A stretch of 16,501 nucleotides of DNA, taken from positions 3,561 to 20,061 of the forward strand of contig DDTZ01000082.1 of assembly GCA_002344565.1 (NCBI GenBank), read 5' to 3'. Shown here one piece after another: positions 1 to 7,859 of the stretch; positions within the stretch are counted from its first letter, which is position 1; every line of letters starts with the position of its first letter. Source of the DNA: Bdellovibrionaceae bacterium UBA2351. Lineage in GTDB: Bacteria > Bdellovibrionota > Bdellovibrionia > Bdellovibrionales > Bdellovibrionaceae. A program made the translations under genes and the position numbers. The notes beneath the pieces are model-generated. The model saw nothing but the letters and a program-made list of their open reading frames with translations. It was not told where the DNA came from and did not search any database.

Positions 1-118
1 TCGTGAAAATGGATACATGCAAGGTGCTCCGAATTTAACGTGGAGTCACGCAAGCATCATCACGGCAAAACTGCGTCGTGACGAAGCTATTTCTGTTGGT
101 CGCGCGTTCTTAAAATAA
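1..118 (+). CDS. C-terminal end of a GH15 glucoamylase-like glycoside hydrolase (partial)
   Basis: The reading frame enters from the left edge (first whole codon at base 2) and ends at TAA 116-118, giving 38 visible residues. The stretch GAPNLTWSHASIITA closely resembles the well-known C-terminal part of the glucoamylase catalytic domain (family form LTWSYA.LLTA followed by basic residues), and basic residues follow here too (KLRRDEA). Family members hydrolyse alpha-1,4-glucosidic ends of starch-like glucans to release glucose. The stop lies 14 bases before the nagE-type start, so the enzyme probably shares a transcript with the sugar uptake genes. Only the tail is visible, so catalytic residues and any signal peptide cannot be checked. 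Confidence 0.72.
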   Translation, partial: RENGYMQGAPNLTWSHASIITAKLRRDEAISVGRAFLK

Positions 119-132
119 TTGGGGTCCTTAGT

Positions 133-2016
133 ATGAGTATTTTTAATAAAGCATTCACTGTCCTACAACGCGTCGGACAGTCCTTAATGATCCCGGTTTC
201 AGTATTACCAGCGGCCGGTCTATTAGTAGCACTTGGTCGTATCTTAAAAGATAATTTTGAAGCCGCGTCTTTGATTCACAAAATCGGTGAGGTTTTCTTT
301 AGCGGTGGTTTAGCGATATTTGAACAACTACCCGTGATTTTCGCCATGGGCGTGGCGATTGGGTTCACAGCTGGCGCCGGTGCCGCAGCTTTAGCTGCGG
401 GTGCTGGTTACTTTACATTAGTGAATGTTTTAAAGGTTGTTTCCGGTTTTTCGCCGGAAGAACTTGCTATCAACACGGGCGTTTTTGGCGGTATCGCGGC
501 CGGCGGAGTTTCTGCCTATATCTACAATCGCTATCACACAACAACGCTGCCTCAAGTCCTTGGTTTCTTTTCTGGTAAACGTTTAGTTCCCATCTTGGCA
601 TCCGCTGCCTGTTTAGTACTGGGTTTATTGCTTGGTGTATTCTGGCCGCCGATTCAATCGGGAATCCACAAAGTAGGTCTTTTAGCATTGAATTCAGATT
701 TAGGACCGGCGATGTATGCAGCGGGAAAGCGTCTTTTGATTCCGCTTGGTTTACACCATGTTTACTATCCGCCGTTCTTGTTTGAATTTGGGGAATTCGT
801 AAATGCAGCAGGACAGACTTTAAAAGGTGATTCGCCTCGTTACTTTGGTGGCGATCCGTCAGCAGGACGATTCATGGCCGCGGAATTTCCGATTATGTTG
901 TTTGGCTTGCCAATGGCCGCTTTAGCCATGGTTCTTAGAGCGAAACCTGACCGTCGCAAAGCCATTGCAGGTATCATGGTTTCAGCCGCGCTGACTTCGA
1001 TCATTACGGGCATTACAGAGCCAATCGAATTTGCATTCTTGTTCGTGGCACCAATTCTGTACGTTTTTCACGTAGCATTAGCATTCTTGTCGGGTATTTT
1101 AACTTACCAATTTGATATCCACTTGGGCTACACGTTCTCGGCGTCATTAATCGATTTCGTACTTGGGTTCTTTAATCAAAAGAACAGTTTATCGTTCTGG
1201 CTTATCGTGGGCCCGATCATTGGCGCCCTCTACTTTGGAGTATTCTATACATTGATTCCATTGTTGAATTTAAAAACGCCTGGTCGCGAAACAGAAGAAG
1301 AACTTGCGGCAACCGCAGCTAGTTCGCCAACCCAAGGAACAAGTCGAGCAGCCGATATTTTAGTTGCGCTGGGTGGAGCGAGTAACATCGAATCACTAGA
1401 TGCCTGCATCACTCGTCTTAGACTTGTGGTTAAATCAGCGGAAAAAGTTAACAAGGACGCACTGAAAAGCCTTGGTTCATCTGGTGTAATGATTACGGGA
1501 CAAAATGTTCAAGCGATTTTTGGTGTTGAATCTGATAAAATTAAAGATCAAATCAAAGCAGTCATGACCAATGGCTCGACAGCGAAGTCTTTGTTTGTTT
1601 CACCCATCGAAGGTGAAATCCTGGCGATTGAAGCCACTCCGGATGAAACATTCTCGCAAAAGATTTTAGGTGACGGTTACCTTATTAAGCCTACAAATGG
1701 CGTTGTTGTGGCTCCATTTGATGGTGAAGTTATGCACTTCTTCCCAACTAAACATGCGATTGCTTTAAAAAATTCAGACGACGTAGAGGTTCTAATCCAC
1801 ATCGGTATTGATACTGTAAAAATGAATGGTAGGGGCTTTAAAGGTTTCGTGGAAATTGGCGACAGAGTTAAACAAGGTCAAAAACTGATCGAGTTTGATT
1901 TACACCTTGTAAAAGCAGAAGCAAAATCAGATTTAACACCTGTGGTATTCACAAACACAGATAAAAAAGTAGTTATTTCTAAAAAATCAAATCAACACGT
2001 AGAAGTGAGTTTCTAA
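133..2016 (+). CDS. nagE: PTS N-acetylglucosamine/glucose-family permease, fused EIICBA (NagE type)
   Basis: This inner-membrane transporter takes up a sugar and phosphorylates it. The EIIC channel domain spans about residues 1-375, with multiple hydrophobic segments, the LGLHHVYY segment near 205-212 and the signature ITEPIEF at 294-300. EIIB follows at about 400-480, with the phosphorylated Cys425 in CITRLR. EIIA spans about 485-615, with His541 and the phosphorylated His556 in LIHIGIDTV. The segment FMAAEFPIMLFGLP matches NagE better than PtsG, which favours N-acetylglucosamine, although glucose cannot be excluded. At 627 residues it is close to E. coli NagE (about 648). Having EIIA fused means no separate EIIA gene is needed here. 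It is followed one base later by HPr. The upstream GH15 gene suggests a link to oligosaccharide use. Confidence 0.93.
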   Translation: MSIFNKAFTVLQRVGQSLMIPVSVLPAAGLLVALGRILKDNFEAASLIHKIGEVFFSGGLAIFEQLPVIFAMGVAIGFTAGAGAAALAAGAGYFTLVNVLKVVSGFSPEELAINTGVFGGIAAGGVSAYIYNRYHTTTLPQVLGFFSGKRLVPILASAACLVLGLLLGVFWPPIQSGIHKVGLLALNSDLGPAMYAAGKRLLIPLGLHHVYYPPFLFEFGEFVNAAGQTLKGDSPRYFGGDPSAGRFMAAEFPIMLFGLPMAALAMVLRAKPDRRKAIAGIMVSAALTSIITGITEPIEFAFLFVAPILYVFHVALAFLSGILTYQFDIHLGYTFSASLIDFVLGFFNQKNSLSFWLIVGPIIGALYFGVFYTLIPLLNLKTPGRETEEELAATAASSPTQGTSRAADILVALGGASNIESLDACITRLRLVVKSAEKVNKDALKSLGSSGVMITGQNVQAIFGVESDKIKDQIKAVMTNGSTAKSLFVSPIEGEILAIEATPDETFSQKILGDGYLIKPTNGVVVAPFDGEVMHFFPTKHAIALKNSDDVEVLIHIGIDTVKMNGRGFKGFVEIGDRVKQGQKLIEFDLHLVKAEAKSDLTPVVFTNTDKKVVISKKSNQHVEVSF

Positions 2017-2017
2017 A

Positions 2018-2281
2018 ATGGCTGAAGTAAAAAAAGTATTGTTAAATAAAGAAGGTCTTCATGCACGTCCCGCAGGCACCCTTGCCAAAGCAGCCGCTGG
2101 ATTCAAAAGCAAAATTGAGCTTCAATTTAATCAGAAAAAAGTAAACGCAAAATCTTCACTTAGCTTAATGACGCTTGGTTTAGCTCATAATTCTGAATTT
2201 ACAATTCTGGCTGACGGTGAAGATTCTGAACAAGCGTTAAAGGCGCTGGCTGACTTAGTAGATAAGGAATTTAAAATTTGA
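2018..2281 (+). CDS. ptsH: Phosphocarrier protein HPr
   Basis: This small cytoplasmic protein carries phosphate from Enzyme I to the EIIA domain of the permease. It is 87 residues, the usual size. The active-site motif GLHARPA places the phosphorylated histidine at His15. The regulatory-site region AKSSLSLMTLG puts Ser46 exactly where the Ser46 of other HPr proteins lies. Phosphorylation there would need an HPr kinase, and none is visible in the window. The start follows the permease stop by one base, and the stop overlaps the next gene, so translation of the three PTS genes is probably coupled. Confidence 0.96.
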   Translation: MAEVKKVLLNKEGLHARPAGTLAKAAAGFKSKIELQFNQKKVNAKSSLSLMTLGLAHNSEFTILADGEDSEQALKALADLVDKEFKI

Positions 2282-3921
2282 TCTCCGCGGCTTCAACTAA
2301 AGTTTTCAAAGGCACGACGGTTTCAAAGGGCATCGCCCGGGGACCGATTTATTTTAAAAAAGAACTTAACCTAACAAATGGCTGGGCCGTCCGAGGCTCG
2401 GTGACGGATGAGCAAAATCGCTACAATAAGGCCGTGGACCTATCTCGCACAGATTTAAATCAGCTTATCGCGAGCATGGACGTTTCCCACTCTGAGGGCC
2501 GAGACGTGATTGAAGCCCACATCCAGTTACTAGAGGACCCTGAAGTTCAAGATCAAGTCTTTGCCAAAATCGAAAACGGTTTTTCCGCGATCGAAGCCTA
2601 CTCAACGGTAGTTGAAGATTTCAGAAATTTATTTGCTCAGCTTGATGACGAATATATGAAGCAAAGAGTTCATGACTTAGATGACGTGTCTAAGCGTGTT
2701 TTGTTTTACATCGCAAATCCAAACGAAACTTATGAAAATATCTCGTTAACTCAACCGTCTATTTTAGTTTCTGACGATTTAAGCCCCTCGCAGCTTTTAG
2801 GTTTAGATAAATCTAAAGTTTTAGGTGTGGTTTTAAAACATGGCAGTACGCAGTCGCATACTTCAATATTGTGTCGTTCTTTAGAGATTCCGTGTATTGT
2901 TCGCGCGGCAATTGATATTGATGATCGCGAGTCAAAAATTATTGGCTTCCTAGACTCTATCGCCGGCGATTTATATTTAAATCCAGATCCACAAATCGAG
3001 GCTAAGTTAGAATCTAAACGCAAGAGCTATATTAACGAACTAAGCCTTCTTCAATCGTTCAAAAATATGGCAACCAAAACAAAATCCGGTCGCCTGGTTC
3101 CACTCGGTGCTAATATTTCTGGTCCTCAAGATGTTGAATCCGTTTTAAAGAACGATGCAGAGTTAGTTGGTCTTTATAGAACTGAATTTTTATTTTTAGA
3201 TCGCACAAAAGCACCGACTGAAGATGAACAATTTGAAGTTTACAAAAAAGTTTTTGAGGGCTTACCGAACAAACGCATTATTTTAAGAACACTTGATATC
3301 GGTGGTGATAAGGTTATTTCCTATCTAGATCTTGAAAAAGAAGAAAATCCTTTCCTTGGCGTTCGAGGGATCCGTCTGTGCTTAAAATACAAGGAACTAT
3401 TCAAAGATCAACTGCGCGCGATCTTACGAGCCTCTGTTTACGCAAGTGATCTAGGCATCATGTTCCCAATGGTTTCCACACTAGAGGAAATCACCGACAG
3501 CAAAAAACTTCTAGACGAAGTCAAAAAAGAACTCCGCCTAAAAAATATTCCCTACAACGAAAAGATCGAAATCGGTGTAATGATGGAAGTTCCGTCTCTT
3601 GGCTTCATGTTAAAAGAAGTAGCTCAGGAAGTTACATTCATCAGTATTGGTACGAACGATTTATTCCAATATTCAAATGCGTGCGATCGCATGAATGCAG
3701 ATTTGGGATCAATCTCGTCACCTAATCACATTGGTTTTTTGCGATTTTTGAAGTTTATTATCGAAGAGTCTCATAAATATGGCTTGCATGTAGGCGTATG
3801 CGGTTCTATCGCTCATCATCCACAAATTATGCCGTTTCTAATTGAGTGCGGGGTTGATGATCTCAGCATGACAGCTCAACATGTGCTAGAAGCCCGCAAG
3901 GCTATTGCTAGCCTAAACTAG
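2278..3921 (+). CDS. ptsI: Phosphoenolpyruvate-protein phosphotransferase (PTS Enzyme I)
   Basis: Enzyme I takes phosphate from phosphoenolpyruvate and passes it to HPr. The start is TTG at 2278, overlapping the HPr stop (TTGA). The HPr-binding/phospho-His domain occupies about residues 8-235, with His194 in STQSHTSILCRSLEIP. The PEP-binding barrel follows, with GLYRTEFLFLDR (Arg301), RTLDIGGDK (Arg337), the metal ligand region IGVMMEVPS (Glu437) and SIGTNDLFQYSNACDR (456-471). The catalytic Cys508 lies in GVCGS. Two motifs are off consensus: the usual GGRTSH is HGSTQSH, and the usual CGE.A.D is CGSIAHH. At 547 residues it is slightly shorter than typical (about 570-575). All main catalytic residues remain, so it should be active. 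Confidence 0.95.
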   Translation: MISAASTKVFKGTTVSKGIARGPIYFKKELNLTNGWAVRGSVTDEQNRYNKAVDLSRTDLNQLIASMDVSHSEGRDVIEAHIQLLEDPEVQDQVFAKIENGFSAIEAYSTVVEDFRNLFAQLDDEYMKQRVHDLDDVSKRVLFYIANPNETYENISLTQPSILVSDDLSPSQLLGLDKSKVLGVVLKHGSTQSHTSILCRSLEIPCIVRAAIDIDDRESKIIGFLDSIAGDLYLNPDPQIEAKLESKRKSYINELSLLQSFKNMATKTKSGRLVPLGANISGPQDVESVLKNDAELVGLYRTEFLFLDRTKAPTEDEQFEVYKKVFEGLPNKRIILRTLDIGGDKVISYLDLEKEENPFLGVRGIRLCLKYKELFKDQLRAILRASVYASDLGIMFPMVSTLEEITDSKKLLDEVKKELRLKNIPYNEKIEIGVMMEVPSLGFMLKEVAQEVTFISIGTNDLFQYSNACDRMNADLGSISSPNHIGFLRFLKFIIEESHKYGLHVGVCGSIAHHPQIMPFLIECGVDDLSMTAQHVLEARKAIASLN

Positions 3922-3927
3922 GGGTTT

Positions 3928-4695
3928 TCATTCCTTAGAATGAATGATTTGTAAAAGAAGACCTTTGATAAAATCGGCGTCTTTTTTAACCAAATTATGA
4001 GGTAGATTTTTTCGAATATAGACTGTTGGATTAAGTGACGCTAGAAGGTTCACGCTTTGAGCCGGCGTCATCGAGTCATTTTCACCATGAACGACAAACA
4101 TACGAGCCTTGATCTGTGATAGACCTTTCATAGTGTGAGCGGCATCGCTCGCTGTATTGATTATTTCTCGATAGCTTTGGCGGTAGTATCGCGACATAAT
4201 TTCGCTGCTTGGTAATAACATGGTCATCGGTTCATTGAACCATCGATCAGCCACATAGCTCGGACTGTAAATTCCAGAAATTAAAACTAAACTTTCTATT
4301 TTCTGAGATGCGATCTGAGCAGCCTTCATCGCAACAATCGCCCCATACGAATACCCTACTAAAATAATTCGACCTGGATAGGCGTTGATATGGGTAAGCA
4401 GGGACTTAACTTGGTCCGCGAAATCATAAAATGACTTATCCTGAATCTCACCACCATATCCAGGTCGATCGGGTGCTACCAAGAATGCTTCATTCCTGAG
4501 TTCATGGCTATTTACGAATGAGTGAAACTGAGCACCCGTTGCAGGCGACCCGTGTACGAAAATCACGGTGGGTCGGGATAGAGTTTCGGCAAATAGGCTG
4601 TTTGAGACTAAAACAAGAAGACCTACTAATAGAATTTTAAATGAGCCGACCATGCGTAAAGAAATCTGCAACTTTTTGACCTGTTTTCTAGTCAT
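3928..4695 (-). CDS. Exported alpha/beta-hydrolase fold protein
   Basis: A serine hydrolase of the alpha/beta fold; its substrate cannot be told from sequence. The N-terminus is a signal peptide, with a basic stretch, a hydrophobic core at about residues 19-35 and probable cleavage after LFA36. HGSP at 48-51 forms the oxyanion region, GYSYG at 114-118 holds the nucleophile Ser116, and HGENDSMTP supplies the acid Asp207. LPHNL provides His233, so the triad is complete. A second ATG at residue 15 (base 4653) would give a more standard signal peptide; neither start has a clear Shine-Dalgarno sequence. The gene converges on ptsI with only 6 bases between the stops and is preceded by tRNA-Phe and its terminator. 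Esterase, lipase-like or peptidase activity are all possible. Confidence 0.82.
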   Translation of the reverse strand: MTRKQVKKLQISLRMVGSFKILLVGLLVLVSNSLFAETLSRPTVIFVHGSPATGAQFHSFVNSHELRNEAFLVAPDRPGYGGEIQDKSFYDFADQVKSLLTHINAYPGRIILVGYSYGAIVAMKAAQIASQKIESLVLISGIYSPSYVADRWFNEPMTMLLPSSEIMSRYYRQSYREIINTASDAAHTMKGLSQIKARMFVVHGENDSMTPAQSVNLLASLNPTVYIRKNLPHNLVKKDADFIKGLLLQIIHSKE

Positions 4696-4726
4696 TAAAA
4701 TGACTTAAATACCAAAAACCTGTCAC

Positions 4727-4747
4727 AAAAACGACAAAATGCCGTTT
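4727..4747 (-). terminator. Probable Rho-independent terminator after tRNA-Phe
   Basis: Read on the minus strand, AAACGGCA, loop TTT and TGTCGTTT form an 8-pair stem with one G-U pair. The T run at the end of the stem continues to five T. It lies 45 bases after the encoded CCA of the tRNA and 32 bases before the hydrolase start, so it would end the tRNA transcript. The stem is not very GC-rich, so strength is uncertain. Confidence 0.5.
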
Positions 4748-4791
4748 GTTGCTTACTTTCATTAGTTTTGAAGAATTTTAAATAAGAAAGA

Positions 4792-4867
<76 letters not shown>

Positions 4868-4893
4868 TCGGTTTTAATTGTCCGAAGCCAGTT

Positions 4894-4922
4894 AAGTAAC
4901 CTTCCAGTAAATATCTTGTCAA
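4894..4922 (-). promoter_or_regulatory. Candidate sigma-70 promoter of tRNA-Phe
   Basis: On the minus strand a consensus -35 TTGACA (4922-4917) is followed after 17 bases by TTACTT (4899-4894), a poor -10. A start about 20 bases before the mature tRNA would result. The -35 overlaps the stop codon of the upstream gene. The perfect -35 and spacing support it; the weak -10 argues for caution. Confidence 0.4.
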
Positions 4923-6079
4923 GAGTTAAAAGCTTTTTCTAAATCCTTGATCAAATCGTCAATATCTTCGATCCCAACTGACAGACGAATCAGTGAATCA
5001 TCGATTCCCAGCTCTTTTCGCTTATCTGCGGGGACACTTGCGTGAGTCATAATCGCCGGATGCTCGATTAGGGACTCAACTCCGCCTAAACTTTCAGCTA
5101 AAGCGAAGATTTCTACGCTTTCTAAAAATTTACGAGCCGCTGGAAGCCCACCTTTAATAAAGAACGTGATCATTCCACCGAATCCTAGCATCTGGCGCTT
5201 AGCCAAATCGTGCTGGGGATGAGATTTCAAACCAGGGTAAATCACTTTTTCTACTTTTGAATGTGTCGATAAAAACTCAGCTACCTTAATCGCGTTCGCT
5301 TCGTGAGCTTTCATTCGTAGTGGCAGAGTTTTCAAGCTTCTTAGAGCCAAGAACGAATCAAAAGGACCTTGAATGGTTCCCATTGAGTTACTTAGAAATG
5401 CCAAACGTTCTGCAATGTCTGCTTTATTGGTAACCGCAATGCCGCCGACCATATCTGAATGGCCACCGATGTATTTAGTTGCCGAATGAACAACAATATC
5501 GGCACCCAAATCTAGAGGTCTTTGGAAATAAGGACTCATGAATGTGTTATCAACAACGACCAAAATACCTTTTTGGTGTGCGATTTTTGCAATAGTTTCG
5601 ATGTCAGCAAGTTTTAAGGTCGGATTAGTTGGTGTTTCTAACCAAACCATTTTTGTCGCGGGTGTAATCGCCGCTTCAAAATTCTTAACTTGAGTTAAAT
5701 CAACGTATGAAAAATTCAATCCCATTGGACGCAAAACTTTATCAAATAAACGGAACGTACCGCCGTACATATCATCCATTGCGATAACGTGATCAGAATT
5801 TTTCAAAAGTGCTAATATCGTTGTCGTTGCTGCACAACCAGATGCAAAGGCAAACCCATGAGTTCCATTTTCAAGCGCCGCCATACAGTTTTCATAAGCT
5901 TTTCGCGTGGGGTTGTGAGTACGCGAATACTCCCATCCTTTATGTACACCCGGAGATTCTTGAACGTAAGTTGATGTTAGGTACACCGGAGTCATGATCG
6001 CGCCCGTTGTGGGATCTGGCTGTTGGCCCGCGTGAATGGCTTTTGTTGCGAATTTTACTTTTGCATCTGTTTTTTTCAT
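4919..6079 (-). CDS. Cystathionine gamma-lyase / gamma-synthase family PLP enzyme
   Basis: This cytoplasmic pyridoxal-phosphate enzyme of the Cys/Met metabolism family is 386 residues, the normal length. It shows YSRTHNPTR (51-59, cofactor phosphate contacts from the neighbouring subunit), MDDMYGGT (101-108), VVDNTF with Asp177, and SATKYIGGHSD (199-209) with the Schiff-base Lys202. LAESLGGVESLIEHPAIMTHAS covers 327-348 and LIRLSVGIED covers 363-372. The AFASG region and the MDDMYGGT stretch look most like cystathionine gamma-lyase, and the cystathionine beta-synthase gene just upstream points to the homocysteine-to-cysteine direction. The family cannot be split safely from sequence, so gamma-synthase (MetB) activity remains possible. 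The ATG has AGGGA 7 bases before it and lies 14 bases after the beta-synthase stop. Confidence 0.9.
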   Translation of the reverse strand: MKKTDAKVKFATKAIHAGQQPDPTTGAIMTPVYLTSTYVQESPGVHKGWEYSRTHNPTRKAYENCMAALENGTHGFAFASGCAATTTILALLKNSDHVIAMDDMYGGTFRLFDKVLRPMGLNFSYVDLTQVKNFEAAITPATKMVWLETPTNPTLKLADIETIAKIAHQKGILVVVDNTFMSPYFQRPLDLGADIVVHSATKYIGGHSDMVGGIAVTNKADIAERLAFLSNSMGTIQGPFDSFLALRSLKTLPLRMKAHEANAIKVAEFLSTHSKVEKVIYPGLKSHPQHDLAKRQMLGFGGMITFFIKGGLPAARKFLESVEIFALAESLGGVESLIEHPAIMTHASVPADKRKELGIDDSLIRLSVGIEDIDDLIKDLEKAFNS

Positions 6080-6093
6080 CTGGCTATCCCTGA

Positions 6094-7143
6094 TTAAATA
6101 CCAATTTCTTTGTAATAATTTTGATAGTCTTCAATTTTGTTAAAGACTTTTCCGATTTCGTCTGCTGTTAAGAAGCCGTTGTCGATCATCCACTTATTAT
6201 TGAATGCCTTGCTTAAGTATGCTTTTCCGCTATCAGGCAGAATGACCAAGAAACGTTTCTTTTCTTTGATTTTTTTGCCGTAATTGATCGCGCCAACTAA
6301 AGCCATCGCGCTTGATGGACCAACGCACAATGACTCTTTTTGAATGAGCTCGCGAGTCATCAAGAATGACTCTTTATCCGTTACTTTCTCGAAATCATCC
6401 ATGTATTTAAGTTCAACGTTTTCAGGCAAGAAGTCTTCGCCAACACCCTCTACTTTATAAGAGGCTGGTGGATCGATTACTTTTTTATGATAGAATAGAT
6501 CATAAAGGATACTTCCTACGGGATCTGCGCACACGATTTTAACATTTGGGTTTTTCTCTTTTAAATAACGACCAACACCTGAAATAGTACCACCCGTTCC
6601 GGCACCGCCCACAAACACATCAATTTTTCCATCCATTTGTTCCCAAATTTCAGGGCCTGTTGATTTATAATGGCGTTCACGGTTGTCGATATTGTGGTAT
6701 TGATTCGCGTAGAAACAGTTTGGCGTGTTGTCGGCGATCTTTTTCGCGACATTTACATAGTATCTAGGGTCTGTTGGCTCAACTCCAGTTGGCGTAATCA
6801 ATACTTTGGCACCAAAAGCCGCCAAGATCGCACGTTTTTCTTCGCTGATTTTGTCTGGCATGATGAAAATACATTTATAACCTTTGCTCGCCGCCACAAA
6901 GGCTAAGCCCAATCCAGTATTTCCGGATGTTGCTTCGACAATTGTACCGCCGGGCTTAAGTTCGCCGCGTCTTTCTGCGCCTTCAATCAATGCGATAGCA
7001 ATACGATCTTTCACGCTGCCACCCGGATTGAAATATTCAAGCTTCACGTAATATTCGTGAATTGAATCTTTAGTTATAGAGTTAAGTTTGATGATCGGCG
7101 TGTTGCCGATGGTTTCGGTAATAGAGTTTTTAATCTTAGACAT
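6094..7143 (-). CDS. cbs: Cystathionine beta-synthase, catalytic core only
   Basis: This PLP enzyme of the cysteine synthase fold is predicted to join serine and homocysteine into cystathionine. Key sites are NPGGSVKDR with Schiff-base Lys45, the substrate loop EATSGNTG (70-77), the phosphate-binding VGGAGTGGT (178-186) and PDSGKAYLSK near 303-312. The blocks EPTDPRYY (122-129), NQYHNIDN (147-154), STGPEIWEQ (161-169) and the end FNNKWM are characteristic of beta-synthases rather than of CysK/CysM. At 349 residues it lacks the paired regulatory CBS domains found in longer relatives. Its ATG overlaps the stop of the 77-residue gene by one base (TGATG) and has no clear Shine-Dalgarno sequence, so translation is probably coupled. 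It forms a transsulfuration pair with the next gene. Confidence 0.9.
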   Translation of the reverse strand: MSKIKNSITETIGNTPIIKLNSITKDSIHEYYVKLEYFNPGGSVKDRIAIALIEGAERRGELKPGGTIVEATSGNTGLGLAFVAASKGYKCIFIMPDKISEEKRAILAAFGAKVLITPTGVEPTDPRYYVNVAKKIADNTPNCFYANQYHNIDNRERHYKSTGPEIWEQMDGKIDVFVGGAGTGGTISGVGRYLKEKNPNVKIVCADPVGSILYDLFYHKKVIDPPASYKVEGVGEDFLPENVELKYMDDFEKVTDKESFLMTRELIQKESLCVGPSSAMALVGAINYGKKIKEKKRFLVILPDSGKAYLSKAFNNKWMIDNGFLTADEIGKVFNKIEDYQNYYKEIGI

Positions 7144-7376
7144 CAGTCATTAATAGCTTGGCGATCTAAGGACTGCAACCGATTAAAAACCGTTCCTAGC
7201 TGTGTCGCCGAGTTCAATGAGTAAGGAATTTTCAGAAATTTGCAATAGTCGCGGACTTTGGCTTTGTCCGGAGCATCTTTGATTAATTCATCGACTAAAA
7301 GACGGTAGGTTTCCAATTTAGACTCGGTTGCTCTCGCTAGCGACGAACTTAAATTTTTTTCTTTGCTAAACACCAC
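7143..7376 (-). CDS. Small conserved-context protein of unknown function (77 aa)
   Basis: I do not recognise this protein. It has 77 residues, is charged and mostly helical-looking, with one Cys (in RDYCKFLKIPY) and no signal peptide or membrane segment, so it is probably cytoplasmic. The start is GTG (7376-7374) with AAAGG nine bases upstream. It is a real gene candidate because it fills the space between its neighbours exactly. It begins 33 bases after the TadC-like stop, and its stop overlaps the beta-synthase start by one base. The position suggests it is co-translated with cystathionine beta-synthase. A role in that enzyme's control or in sulfur metabolism is only a guess. Confidence 0.6.
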   Translation of the reverse strand: MVFSKEKNLSSSLARATESKLETYRLLVDELIKDAPDKAKVRDYCKFLKIPYSLNSATQLGTVFNRLQSLDRQAIND

Positions 7377-7409
7377 TAAACCCCGCCTTTAGATCTATTT
7401 TCGCCTACT

Positions 7410-7859
7410 TCATCTTAAACTTTCAATAAAATTTTGTAATAAGGGTCCAAAAATTACCGTCAAGAGCGCGGGAAACTGGAAAAATAGGACAGGAATCATC
7501 ACTAAATAGGGAAGTTTAATTAACTTTTCTTGGATCTCGCGTTCGCACGCTTGATAAATCTCGTGTTCAAGTATGAGAATCTGATTGTAGATCGGCTCTT
7601 TCTTAATCCCCGTCTCTAACAACTGCAGCACCTGACGTCGATAAATTGATTTAACACCCGCCACAAGTTCGTGAGTGGCCATCTGGCGCTCAATCAAAAG
7701 GAACCACTGGCGTGTCGTCGCCTCAAATGAGTGTTTAGCAAATGTGTGGCCACTCGATGCGCTGAGATAGCGTTTAATTCCATCTTGGATTGATTTTCCT
7801 TTTTCAATACTACTTTTTACGATCAAAAGTAGTTCAAGTGGCGGCGCTAGATCTTCCAT
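7410..7859 (-). CDS. TadC-like type II secretion system F-domain protein
   Basis: A membrane protein of the GspF/TadC family, 149 residues from the chosen start. The N-terminal half has the helical F-domain pattern (PPLELLLIVKSSIEKGKSIQDGI); a central stretch, LLETGIKKEPI, precedes a charged helix. The C-terminus is a hydrophobic segment, LPYLVMIPVLFFQFPALL, that probably spans or re-enters the membrane. I chose ATG at 7859 because AAGGA lies 7 bases before it. An upstream TTG at 7910 would add 17 residues but overlaps the previous gene by 64 bases and has no Shine-Dalgarno sequence. With ATG the overlap is 13 bases. Such proteins form the inner-membrane platform that a secretion ATPase works on; no ATPase, pilin or secretin gene is seen here. 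Confidence 0.68.
   Translation of the reverse strand: MEDLAPPLELLLIVKSSIEKGKSIQDGIKRYLSASSGHTFAKHSFEATTRQWFLLIERQMATHELVAGVKSIYRRQVLQLLETGIKKEPIYNQILILEHEIYQACEREIQEKLIKLPYLVMIPVLFFQFPALLTVIFGPLLQNFIESLR

Noticed and set aside
4696..4791. A riboswitch or regulatory leader before the hydrolase gene
   Set aside because: The only structure seen is the short hairpin best explained as the tRNA terminator.
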